This document shows, one piece after another, positions 7,047 to 14,106 of a stretch of DNA of 24,026 nucleotides; position 1 is the stretch's first letter; each line of letters opens with the position of its first letter. The stretch lies in assembly GCA_018715285.1 (NCBI GenBank), contig DVLW01000076.1, positions 1-24,026 of the forward strand, written 5' to 3'. The notes under the pieces were generated by a model, which worked only from the letters and a program-made list of their open reading frames with translations, was not told where the DNA came from and searched no databases. A program made the position numbers and the translations under genes. Origin of the DNA: Candidatus Faecivivens stercoripullorum (GTDB lineage Bacteria; Bacillota; Clostridia; Oscillospirales; Ruminococcaceae).

Positions 7047-8228
7047 TTATACTTTGCCTTCCTTCAAATCGGCGAGAAATTCGGCAATTCCACGGACAGC
7101 AGCTGTCAGATGGTTGACCGAATAGCAGTACGAAACGCGGATAAACCCTTCGCCGCTTTCACCAAACGCATCACCGGGTACAACCGCAATCTTCTTGGAA
7201 TACAGCAGCTTCTCGCAGAATTCCTCTGATGTAAGTCCAGTCGATTTGATGCATGGGAAGACGTAAAATGCACCTTCCGGCTCAAAGGTATGCAGTCCCA
7301 TCCGGTTGAACTCATCGACGACAAACCGGCGGCGCAGGTTGTATTCATCCCGCATGGCAGTGATCGAATCGATGCAGTTATGCAGTGCCTCGACGCCGCC
7401 CCACTGAGAGGTCGTCGGCGAACACATCAGCGCATACTGGTGAATCTTGAGCATCTGGGAAAGTGCCGCAGGCGGTGCACACAGGTATCCCAGACGCCAG
7501 CCGGTCATCGAAAATGCCTTGGAAAAACCGCCGATGATAATCGTTCGTTCCCACATGTCCGGCAGCTCGGCAATCGACACATGCCGTCCGTTATAGGTCA
7601 GCTCGGCGTAGATCTCGTCCGATACGACGACGATATCGTCATGTTTCCGCAGTACAGCTGCAATCGCTTCCAGATGTTCCCGGCGCATGATGCTTCCGGT
7701 CGGGTTATTCGGGAAAGGCAGAATCAGCATCTTGGTTTTAGGGGTGATTGCCGCTTCCAGTTCCTCGGCTGTCAGACGGAAATCGTTTTCCTCTTTCAGC
7801 GGAATCGGAACCGGTACGCCATAGGTCAGCGCGACTACCGGCGCATAGGCAACATAACTCGGTTCAGGAATCAGTACCTCGTCACCAGCCTCGATAAAGG
7901 CGCGTGCTGCAAGGTCAATTCCCTCACTTCCGCCGACTGTGACCATGATCTCATGGGTCGGATCGTATTCCAGCGAAAAACGATCACGCATATAATCCGA
8001 AATCGCTTTTCTCAGCTCGGCCAGTCCGGCATTTGCGGTATAACGGGTGTTGCCGCGCTGCAAATTATCGATTGCAGCCCGGCGGATGGCGTACGGCGTC
8101 TTGAAATCGGGTTCACCGACGCCAAGGGATATCACCCCTTCCATCTCGTTGGCAATATCAAAAAAACGGCGTATCCCTGAGGGTTTCATATCCGCCGTCC
8201 GTTTACAGATCAGCTTTTCCAAATCCAT
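7047..8228 (-). CDS. Pyridoxal-phosphate-dependent class I aminotransferase
   Basis: A 393-residue fold-type I aminotransferase of the aspartate/aromatic (AspC/PatA-like) group, transferring amino groups between an amino acid and a 2-oxo acid. Visible active-site features are SLGVGEPDF (34-42), NNPTG with Asn175, DEIYAEL with Asp204 and Tyr207, the PLP lysine in GGFSKAFSMTGWRLGY (Lys237, Arg245), and a C-terminal RVSY arginine. The exact substrate cannot be read from sequence. The ATG at 8228 overlaps the stop of the upstream regulator gene by one base (TGATG), so translation is likely coupled; the AAAGGAG is 15 nt away, rather far. The adjacent Lrp/AsnC regulator suggests control by an amino acid. 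It ends on the hairpin at 6991-7025. Confidence 0.93.
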   Translation of the reverse strand: MDLEKLICKRTADMKPSGIRRFFDIANEMEGVISLGVGEPDFKTPYAIRRAAIDNLQRGNTRYTANAGLAELRKAISDYMRDRFSLEYDPTHEIMVTVGGSEGIDLAARAFIEAGDEVLIPEPSYVAYAPVVALTYGVPVPIPLKEENDFRLTAEELEAAITPKTKMLILPFPNNPTGSIMRREHLEAIAAVLRKHDDIVVVSDEIYAELTYNGRHVSIAELPDMWERTIIIGGFSKAFSMTGWRLGYLCAPPAALSQMLKIHQYALMCSPTTSQWGGVEALHNCIDSITAMRDEYNLRRRFVVDEFNRMGLHTFEPEGAFYVFPCIKSTGLTSEEFCEKLLYSKKIAVVPGDAFGESGEGFIRVSYCYSVNHLTAAVRGIAEFLADLKEGKV

Positions 8229-8707
8229 CAAAATGAAACGTTTCTCCTTTCATCAATTCCCGTCTTGCCCATGATAACCCCGTTTTCCTTATAACGGGAG
8301 AGCAGAAAATGGGTCGCGGTCGAAAGGACTCCGTCCAGCACCGCCAGCCGCTGGGATACAAACAGCGCAATATCCTTGAACGAATGCCCGACTACCCGCA
8401 GATGCAAATCGTATCCGCCGCTCATCAGGTAGACGCTCTCGACCTCGTCGTAATCGGCGATCCGCTTTGCAATCTCCTCAAATCCGTAGTTGCGCTGCGG
8501 GCTGACACGTACTTCGATGATCGCTTCGACAGGAGCGTCCTCGATTTTGTCGTAATCGAGAAGCGGCTTATAGCCACGGATTACGCCGGCCTTTTCATAG
8601 GTTTCAATCTGTTTGCTGACGGCTTCTTCGCTTTCGCCCATCATCACGGCAATTTTTCTTGTCTCCATCCGGGCATTGCCGGAGAGAATCTGCAACAGTT
8701 TATCCAT
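8228..8707 (-). CDS. Lrp/AsnC family transcriptional regulator
   Basis: A 159-residue regulator with an N-terminal winged helix-turn-helix (about residues 4-48; LLQILSGNARMETRKIAVMMGESEEAVSKQIETYEKAGVI) and a C-terminal ligand-binding RAM domain (about 60-140; EAIIEVRVSP...GFEEIAKRIADYDEVESVYLMSGGYDLHLRVVG). Such proteins form dimers or octamers and respond to amino acids. I chose the ATG at 8707 because GGGAGA precedes it by 9 nt; an upstream in-frame start at 8752 would add 15 residues and run through the promoter. Its stop overlaps the aminotransferase start by one base, so the two form an operon, and the aminotransferase is a likely target along with its own promoter. Confidence 0.9.
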   Translation of the reverse strand: MDKLLQILSGNARMETRKIAVMMGESEEAVSKQIETYEKAGVIRGYKPLLDYDKIEDAPVEAIIEVRVSPQRNYGFEEIAKRIADYDEVESVYLMSGGYDLHLRVVGHSFKDIALFVSQRLAVLDGVLSTATHFLLSRYKENGVIMGKTGIDERRNVSF

Positions 8708-8743
8708 TGATGAAATCTCCCTTTCCGGTTTTGATCGAAAATG

Positions 8744-8765
8744 ATTATACATAGTTTGAATTATA
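8744..8765 (-). promoter_or_regulatory. Promoter region of the lrp-aminotransferase operon
   Basis: Two TATAAT boxes on the minus strand, at 8744-8749 and 8760-8765. The latter is an extended -10 (TGGTATAAT) without a clear -35. Confidence 0.55.
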
Positions 8766-9028
8766 CCACACCCGTTCCCAAAAATAAAGAGGATTTTACC
8801 ATTTTCTCCCTGATCTGAAAAATTAAATGTGTCAAGATGGAAAATTGCACGGTTTAAGGAAATTTTCTCTATTTTCTTTCCACTGGGATTATGCTATAAT
8901 ATTGGATATAACAAGAGCGGATGATAAGGAGGCAAGACTTTTTTCTGAATATTTCCCAGCTGCATAAATGCTTTATATATAGATCTATTATTTTATATCC
9001 TCTGGCATTTTAGGAAAGGACGTTTTAA
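8766..9028 (+). promoter_or_regulatory. Divergent intergenic region and promoter of the TauE/SafE gene
   Basis: An AT-rich gap between the divergent lrp and permease genes. The + strand has an extended -10 box TGCTATAAT (TATAAT at 8895-8900). A ~120-nt leader follows, with an isolated AAGGAGG at about 8927 that has no useful start codon after it, and the real AGGAAAGG just before the permease ATG at 9029. No RNA gene or riboswitch is recognised. Confidence 0.5.
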
Positions 9029-9826
9029 ATGCTCGCAATAATTTTATTTATTGTCTGTCTGGCGGCATCCTCTATCGGCGCTGTCGCCGGGTATGGCGGC
9101 GGTGTTATCATCAAGCCGGTCGTCGATGCGATGAACGTTATGCCCGCTTCGACCATCAGTTTCCTGTCCGGCTGCACCGTATTGGCGATGTCGGTTGTCT
9201 CCCTTCTGCGCAGCCGCGGAAACGGCGTTGTCTTGCAGCTGAAAACCACTGCTCCGCTGGCTGTGGGTGCAGCGGCTGGCGGTCTGGTCGGCAAGGCACT
9301 GTTGGAAATGGTCAAGCAGCAATCGGATGAAAATATGCTCGGGTTTACTCAGTCGTTTTTCCTGCTGCTGACGACGGTGCTCGTGTTCATCTACACCCTG
9401 AAAAAGAATCAGCTGCCTTCCTACCAGCTGCATAACATGCTGGTATGTCTGGGTGTCGGTCTGGTTTTGGGGATTGTATCCTCGTTTATCGGCATCGGCG
9501 GCGGCCCGCTGAATATGGCGCTGCTGTTCTTCTGCTTCTCGATGGACGCCAAAACCGCCGCGAAAAATTCCATCTTCATCATCATGTTTTCTCAGGTGGC
9601 AAGCCTTGTAAGCGCTTTGATTCAGCAGACTGTCCCTGCTTTCAACTGGCCTGACCTGATTATGATGGCGGCTGGCGGCTGTGTCGGCGCACTTTTGGGC
9701 AACTTTATCTCCAAGCGGATCAACAATCAGGCTATCGAAAAGTTGCTGATTGTCCTGATGCTGGTCATCATCGGAATCAATATCTATAATCTTTTCCGTT
9801 ACGGAATGGCGGTCTTCAACCCCTGA
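9029..9826 (+). CDS. TauE/SafE (TSUP) family membrane permease
   Basis: A 265-residue integral membrane protein of the TSUP family, whose members move sulfite, sulfonates, organic acids or related anions; the substrate here is not evident. It begins directly with a hydrophobic segment (MLAIILFIVCLAASSIGAVAG), and carries the two glycine-rich repeats typical of the family, GAVAGYGGGVIIKP (residues 17-30) and SSFIGIGGGPLNMALL (about 151-166), which mark an internal duplication. About eight hydrophobic segments are visible, ending in LLIVLMLVIIGINIYNLF. The ATG follows AGGAAAGG. It is the only complete gene on the + strand in the window and converges with phoR on a shared terminator (9858-9896). 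Confidence 0.9.
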   Translation: MLAIILFIVCLAASSIGAVAGYGGGVIIKPVVDAMNVMPASTISFLSGCTVLAMSVVSLLRSRGNGVVLQLKTTAPLAVGAAAGGLVGKALLEMVKQQSDENMLGFTQSFFLLLTTVLVFIYTLKKNQLPSYQLHNMLVCLGVGLVLGIVSSFIGIGGGPLNMALLFFCFSMDAKTAAKNSIFIIMFSQVASLVSALIQQTVPAFNWPDLIMMAAGGCVGALLGNFISKRINNQAIEKLLIVLMLVIIGINIYNLFRYGMAVFNP

Positions 9827-9857
9827 GCCGTCCTATTTTTCCAAAACCGCAAACAAT

Positions 9858-9896
9858 AAAAAACCAGGTGCTTTCCCTTTCGGCACCTGGTTTTTT
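9858..9896. terminator. Bidirectional Rho-independent terminator
   Basis: AAAAAACCAGGTGC pairs with GCACCTGGTTTTTT around a short loop, with A-run left and T-run right. It sits between the convergent permease gene and phoR. Confidence 0.85.
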
Positions 9897-9897
9897 G

Positions 9898-10010
9898 TCG
9901 ATAAAGCAGCGCAGTACCTGCGCTCCCTGTTTGTTGGCAAGCCGCCGCGGTCTGTAGATTGCGCACACCAGCGGCCGAACGATGCGATCAAGTCCGCCCG
10001 GACACCGGGC
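9898..10010 (-). repeat. Inverted copy of the mosaic hairpin repeat (copy D) after phoR
   Basis: Read on the minus strand, the phoR TAG is followed by GCCCGG-TGT-CCGGGC (9996-10010), GGACTTG, GTGTGCGCAATCT, GGCTTGCCAACAAACAGGGA, and a hairpin GCGCAG-GTA-CTGCGC. Copy C on the + strand has GTGTGCGCACAATCT, CCGGCAAACTGGGA and GCACAG-GCA-CTGTGC in the same order; the stem differs but pairs in both. Confidence 0.65.
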
Positions 10011-11318
10011 CTAGCTCTCGGTCCGGAAGATAACCCGGATGTTGGTACCTTTGCCCAGTTCGCTCTCCAGCTTGAGGTCGGCGTGATGCTGAGCGACGAT
10101 GTGCTTGACAATCGAAAGGCCAAGTCCGGTACCGCCTGTCTCTTTGGAACGGCTCTTGTCAACACGGTAAAACCGCTCAAATACCCGTTCCTGATCGGCC
10201 TGCGAAATCCCGATGCCGGTATCCTGTACCGACAATACCGCGCGGCCTTTGAGCGGGACAACCGATACACGGACGGCACCGCCTTTATAATTATACCGGA
10301 TGGCGTTATCGCACAGGTTCGTTATCAGCTCTTCGATCATTCCGCGGTTGGCGCAGATGGTCACCTCGGAACCGGTCAGCGTCAGGGTTACTTCACGGGC
10401 TGATGCGTTGACCTGCATCGAATCGACGACCTTCCGGGCAACGGCGTAAAGATTGACCTGCTCGAACAGCACCTCCAAAACCGGGCTGTCCAGTTTGGAA
10501 AGCTGGATGATATCGTTAATCAGAGTAATCAGCCGGGTCGCGCTGTCGCGTATCTGCCGGGCGTAATAAGGCACTTCATCCGCCTGGATAATCCCGTTTT
10601 CCATCAGCTCGGCATAGCCTGAAATCGAAGTCAGAGGCGTTTTCAGCTCATGGGAAACGTTCGCGGTAAACTCCTGCCGCAGTTCGGAAGTCTTTTTCAG
10701 CTCCTGATGCTGGCTGCGGATGGTCGAAATAAACGGCACCAGTTCCGGGTATGGCGATTTATACCCGGGCTTTTCGATATTCTCGCCCATCATTACAATC
10801 GGCCGAACCAGACGGTTGGTCAGGTGACGGGTCAGAATCGCCGACAAAAACAGCAGTACAACCAGCAGCGCCAGTACCATCGGTACCGCACTGAGCAAAA
10901 ACTGCCACAGGCTGATTGCATCCCGCGATACCCGCAGTACCCGTCCATCGTCCAGCAGTACCGCATAATAATAGGTATCCCGGCTGAGGGTGTCGGAATG
11001 ACGGATAGAGGAACCTTCCCCATCCGCCAGCGCTTTCTGAATCTCCTCACGGGCAAGATGATTCTCCATCCCGCCGGCTTCAACGTCCGAATCAAAAAGC
11101 ACCGAGCCGTCGCTTTCAATCAGCGTCACCCGCATCTCCTTGACCGATTCACCGGCTGAGGATACATCCTGCTCCCCATTGCCCGCATTGTATACCTCTA
11201 CAAGCAGCCGGCAGGTGGTCGACAGGTCACCCAGCACCTGGTCACAGAAGCTCCCGTAATAGACCATCGACAGAGTCACCAGCGCAATGCTGATCGCGGT
11301 TGTCGCAAGGACCAGCAT
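10011..11318 (-). CDS. phoR: Phosphate-responsive sensor histidine kinase (PhoR type)
   Basis: A membrane sensor kinase that should phosphorylate the adjacent response regulator. From the ATG at 11318 it has a first membrane segment (about 1-20), an extracytoplasmic domain (about 22-135), a second membrane segment (about 138-163), a short HAMP-like linker, HisKA with SHELKTPLTSISGYAEL (His223), then HATPase motifs NLCDNAIRYN, DTGIGI and GTGLGLSIVKHI. There is no obvious PAS domain, shorter than B. subtilis PhoR. The gene context (pst, phoU, Na/Pi genes) supports phosphate sensing. The start is uncertain: the frame stays open upstream, encoding KRKINRY, to an ATT codon at 11342 placed 5 nt after AAGGAAGG, while the ATG that overlaps the regulator's stop is in another frame. 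The stop codon is joined to a repeat hairpin. Confidence 0.88.
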   Translation of the reverse strand: MLVLATTAISIALVTLSMVYYGSFCDQVLGDLSTTCRLLVEVYNAGNGEQDVSSAGESVKEMRVTLIESDGSVLFDSDVEAGGMENHLAREEIQKALADGEGSSIRHSDTLSRDTYYYAVLLDDGRVLRVSRDAISLWQFLLSAVPMVLALLVVLLFLSAILTRHLTNRLVRPIVMMGENIEKPGYKSPYPELVPFISTIRSQHQELKKTSELRQEFTANVSHELKTPLTSISGYAELMENGIIQADEVPYYARQIRDSATRLITLINDIIQLSKLDSPVLEVLFEQVNLYAVARKVVDSMQVNASAREVTLTLTGSEVTICANRGMIEELITNLCDNAIRYNYKGGAVRVSVVPLKGRAVLSVQDTGIGISQADQERVFERFYRVDKSRSKETGGTGLGLSIVKHIVAQHHADLKLESELGKGTNIRVIFRTES

Positions 11319-11343
11319 ATACCGGTTGATCTTTCTCTTAATT

Positions 11344-12042
11344 TCATCCTTCCTTTTCCTCCGGTACTGCCGCCGGCGCTTCGGCGATATATCCGACGCC
11401 GCGCATTGTCCGGATCATCGAGGCAGAATCCCCGAGTTTTTTGCGCAGTGACTTGATATGCATATCCAGCGTCCGCGACTCGCTCTCATATCCATCCCAT
11501 ACGCGCTCCATAATCAGGTCACGCGACAGGACTATCCCCTTATTGAGCATCAGCAGATGCAGCAGTTCATATTCTTTCAGCGTCAGCTCGACCGGACGGT
11601 CATCAACATATGCCATCCGCTTCTCACCGTCCAGAAATACATTGCCCAGCGTGAGGAACTTGGTCTCCCCTTCGCTGCTCCGGCGCAGCAGCGCCTTGAC
11701 ACGGGCAATCATCTCCATAACGCCAAACGGCTTGGCGATATAATCGTCTGCACCCGAGTCAAAACCGCGTACCTTATCGATTTCCTCCCCTTTGGCGGTG
11801 ACCAGAATCACCGGCAGCCGCCGGGTGTCCGCTCTGCGGCGGAGATTTTGCAGAATCGATATGCCGTCCTCGTCCGGAAGCATGATATCCAGCATGACCA
11901 GGCTGGGCAGCCGGTCGGCCATCGCTGCATAAAACTCCCGTGCAGTCTCATAACCCTGTACACGGTAACCGCTGTTTTTCAGGGCAAGCATCTCAATCTC
12001 ACGGATATTCCGATCGTCTTCCACAATGTAAATCGTCTGCAT
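11344..12042 (-). CDS. phoB: OmpR/PhoB-type response regulator (PhoB/PhoP)
   Basis: A 232-residue DNA-binding response regulator. The receiver domain (about 1-115) has the acidic pocket EDD (8-10), the phospho-acceptor in MLDIMLPDEDG (Asp52), VTAKG and the KPFG lysine. The C-terminal winged helix (about 130-225) has LTLKEYELLHLLMLNKG, LSRDLIMERVWDG and the TLDMHIKSLRKKLGD...IRTMRGVGYI recognition/wing region. It should bind the TTTACA-type direct repeats upstream of the Na/Pi genes and pstS. I start it at the ATG at 12042, 7-8 nt after AAAGGAA. Its stop (TGA at 11344-11346) overlaps an ATG as ATGA, adjoining phoR. It has its own promoter at 12157-12185, and a terminator-like hairpin and a second hairpin lie in its leader. 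In Firmicutes the name phoP is also used. Confidence 0.93.
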   Translation of the reverse strand: MQTIYIVEDDRNIREIEMLALKNSGYRVQGYETAREFYAAMADRLPSLVMLDIMLPDEDGISILQNLRRRADTRRLPVILVTAKGEEIDKVRGFDSGADDYIAKPFGVMEMIARVKALLRRSSEGETKFLTLGNVFLDGEKRMAYVDDRPVELTLKEYELLHLLMLNKGIVLSRDLIMERVWDGYESESRTLDMHIKSLRKKLGDSASMIRTMRGVGYIAEAPAAVPEEKEG

Positions 12043-12060
12043 AGTGTGTTCCTTTCCATT

Positions 12061-12078
12061 CCGCACCCATCGGTGCGG
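12061..12078 (-). promoter_or_regulatory. Hairpin immediately upstream of the phoB ribosome binding site
   Basis: CCGCACC pairs with GGTGCGG (7 bp, 4-nt loop) in the phoB leader, a few bases before AAAGGAA. It could affect translation start. Confidence 0.45.
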
Positions 12079-12093
12079 TCTGCATACATATGA

Positions 12094-12122
12094 CAAAAGG
12101 GCGGTGCTTTAAGCTCCGCCCT
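12094..12122 (-). terminator. Terminator or attenuator between Na/Pi gene 1 and phoB
   Basis: On the minus strand AGGGCGG (12116-12122) pairs with CCGCCCT (12098-12104), with an inner GCTT/AAGC, followed by TTTT. It can end the Na/Pi transcript, but it lies downstream of the phoB promoter, so it may also attenuate phoB-phoR. Confidence 0.65.
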
Positions 12123-12156
12123 CATTGACCGAATTGACTTTAGCGCCCTGTTGACA

Positions 12157-12185
12157 ATTATATCACAGCCCGGACGCTCAGGCAA
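12157..12185 (-). promoter_or_regulatory. SigA-type promoter of phoB-phoR
   Basis: TTGCCT (12180-12185) and an extended -10 TGATATAAT (TATAAT at 12157-12162), spacer 17 bp, minus strand. The -35 overlaps the stop codon of the upstream Na/Pi gene. Confidence 0.7.
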
Positions 12186-13935
12186 GATGATAAGCGGCGG
12201 CAAATTTATCTTTCTGGCGGTCAAATTCTTCGCTCTTGCGTTTGACCCCCTGGAGATACTCGTGGGTATCGTATTCGCCTTTGTGGACCTGAATCTGACA
12301 GACCGCCAGGTTGGAGCAATGGTCGGCAATCCGCTCATAACAGGTCGAGATATCCGACAGGACAAAGCCCATCTCAATGGTACATTCGCCGTTTTTCAGC
12401 CGCTCTACATGATTCTGTTTGATCTGTGCGTTCAGATCGTCAATCACCTGCTCCAGCGGCTCTACTGTCTCGGCAAGCCCGATATCCTCTGTCTCAAACA
12501 CCTGGCTGGTACGGGTGACGATATCCCGCAATGCATCCGAGAAGACAAGCATCTCTTTACGCGCCGACTCGGAAAATTCCAGACCTTTGTCGGAAATCTC
12601 CTTGGCGGAACGGGCAAGCTCGACTGAGTGGTCGCTCATCCGCTCGATATCGCCGATGGAGTGAAGAAGAATCGATATCTTCTGGGAATCCTGCTGAGAA
12701 AGTTCGTATTTGGAGAGCTTGACAAGATAGGTGCCAAGTTTGTCTTCGTAGTTGTCAACCTTCTGTTCGAGTGCTTCAATCTCCTGTTCGGAGGTTTCGT
12801 CGTACTTGCCGACAATCAGGTCAAAGGCACGGAGCAATCCGGTTTTGCAGATTTCGCACATGCGGTTGGTGACCTGCATTGCCTGTTCCAGTGCGTATGC
12901 AGGAGTCGACAGGAAACGGTCGTCCAGTGCCTGGAATTCGCTGACGGTTTCGACCTGCTCGTTGTCGCGGATGGTCATCATCGCCATCTTTTCGAGTACC
13001 TTGCCAAACGGCAGCAGTACGAGGGTTGCCAGTACGTTAAAGGTGGTATGGATGACGGCAATGCCGGCAGCGGTCGCAGACTGCGACAGGAATTCAAAGT
13101 GCACGAACTGGTTGATCGAGTAAAAGACAATCATGAACAGCGTCGTACCGACGACGTTGAAGTAAAGGTGAATCAATGCGGCACGGCGTGCGTTCTTGGA
13201 TGCACCTGCCGAGGAAATCAGCGCAGTGACACAGGTACCGATGTTCTGACCCATGATGATCGGCAATGCCGTACCAAAGCTGATCGCATCGGTGACGCAC
13301 AGTGCCTGCAAAATACCGACCGAAGCGGACGAAGACTGGATAATCGCAGTCAGAATCGTACCAGCCAGCAGGCCGAGAATCGGATGAGAGAACATGGTCA
13401 GAATGCTGGTAAATTCGGGGACGTCAGCCAGCGGTTTGACTGCCGCGCTCATCGTCTCCATACCGGTCATCAGAACCGCAAACCCGAGGAAAACCTGTCC
13501 GAGGTCACGACGGCGTTCGTTCTTGCAGAACATCAGGTAGACAATACCGATTGCCGCAAGTACCGGCGAGAAGGACGAGGGTTTGCACAGCTGAATAAAG
13601 AAGTTGTCGCTCGAAATCGCGGTCAGCGACAGCAGCCAGGAGGTAATGGTCGTGCCGATGTTCGCACCCATGATGACGCCTACCGCCTGGGAAAGGCGCA
13701 TGATGCCGGAGTTTACAAAGCCGACTACCATAACCGTGGTGGCCGAAGACGACTGAATGACCGCCGTGACACCGGCACCAAGCAGAACCGCTTTAATCGG
13801 ATTGCTGGTCAATTTTTCCAGAATCCGCTCGAGTTTGCCGCCGGAAGCCTTGGTCAGGCCTTCCCCCATGACGTTCATACCATAAAGGAACAGCGCTAGA
13901 CCGCCTACCAGTGTCAGAAAATTGAAGATACTCAT
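12178..13935 (-). CDS. Na/Pi cotransporter family protein with PhoU-like domain, copy 1
   Basis: A 585-residue protein that should import phosphate with sodium (NptA/YjbB/SLC34-like). The N-terminal ~330 residues form a membrane domain built from two repeats, each with the family's QSSS motif: AVIQSSSATTVMV (about 59-71) and AIIQSSSASVGIL (about 215-227), and GANIGTTITSWL and GQNIGTCVTAL. The C-terminal ~240 residues are helical and PhoU-like (LLHSIGDIERMSDHSVELA, LSDISTCYERIADHCSNLA), probably cytosolic. The ATG at 13935 follows GTGAGGAT. It lies 171 nt downstream of its paralogue at 14107-15864 and has the same promoter architecture, with direct-repeat Pho boxes upstream and an inverted array after the start point, so it should be induced by phosphate starvation. 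It is followed by the hairpin at 12094-12122. Confidence 0.93.
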   Translation of the reverse strand: MSIFNFLTLVGGLALFLYGMNVMGEGLTKASGGKLERILEKLTSNPIKAVLLGAGVTAVIQSSSATTVMVVGFVNSGIMRLSQAVGVIMGANIGTTITSWLLSLTAISSDNFFIQLCKPSSFSPVLAAIGIVYLMFCKNERRRDLGQVFLGFAVLMTGMETMSAAVKPLADVPEFTSILTMFSHPILGLLAGTILTAIIQSSSASVGILQALCVTDAISFGTALPIIMGQNIGTCVTALISSAGASKNARRAALIHLYFNVVGTTLFMIVFYSINQFVHFEFLSQSATAAGIAVIHTTFNVLATLVLLPFGKVLEKMAMMTIRDNEQVETVSEFQALDDRFLSTPAYALEQAMQVTNRMCEICKTGLLRAFDLIVGKYDETSEQEIEALEQKVDNYEDKLGTYLVKLSKYELSQQDSQKISILLHSIGDIERMSDHSVELARSAKEISDKGLEFSESARKEMLVFSDALRDIVTRTSQVFETEDIGLAETVEPLEQVIDDLNAQIKQNHVERLKNGECTIEMGFVLSDISTCYERIADHCSNLAVCQIQVHKGEYDTHEYLQGVKRKSEEFDRQKDKFAAAYHLA

Positions 13936-13948
13936 ACACAATCCTCAC

Positions 13949-13976
13949 TTTACACATTGTTTCCAAATTCTTTACA
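13949..13976 (+). promoter_or_regulatory. Inverted Pho-box array in the leader of Na/Pi gene 1
   Basis: On the + strand TTTACA (13949-13954), TTTCCA (13960-13965) and TTTACA (13971-13976) repeat at exactly 11 bp. They face the gene's own promoter boxes and lie between its start point and ribosome binding site. Confidence 0.55.
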
Positions 13977-13988
13977 TTTGCTGGACTC

Positions 13989-14043
13989 AGAATAATGCAG
14001 CCAGGTAAACAAAAAGAATATGTAATGTAAGGTTTATGTAAAA
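13989..14043 (-). promoter_or_regulatory. Pho-box promoter of Na/Pi gene 1
   Basis: On the minus strand the hexamers TTTACA (14038-14043), CTTACA (14027-14032), TATTCT (14016-14021) and TTTACC (14005-14010) recur at 11-bp period. TATTCT (13989-13994) is a -10 box 10 bp downstream. This matches the known PhoP site form, TT-A-C-A direct repeats at 11 bp overlapping the -35. Confidence 0.65.
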
Positions 14044-14106
14044 TTTCGATGATTATCCTGTCGTTTGCTGCCGTTTCGCAGTTTTTTAAGTCGAACCCGG
14101 GCGGCT

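Noticed and set aside
7290..8180. A 296-codon + strand open frame opposite the aminotransferase gene
   Set aside because: Antisense shadow; the aminotransferase on the other strand has every catalytic residue.
12628..13899. A 423-codon + strand open frame opposite Na/Pi gene 1
   Set aside because: Antisense to a clear transporter gene; composition is rich in Arg, Gln and Asn with no membrane or domain pattern.
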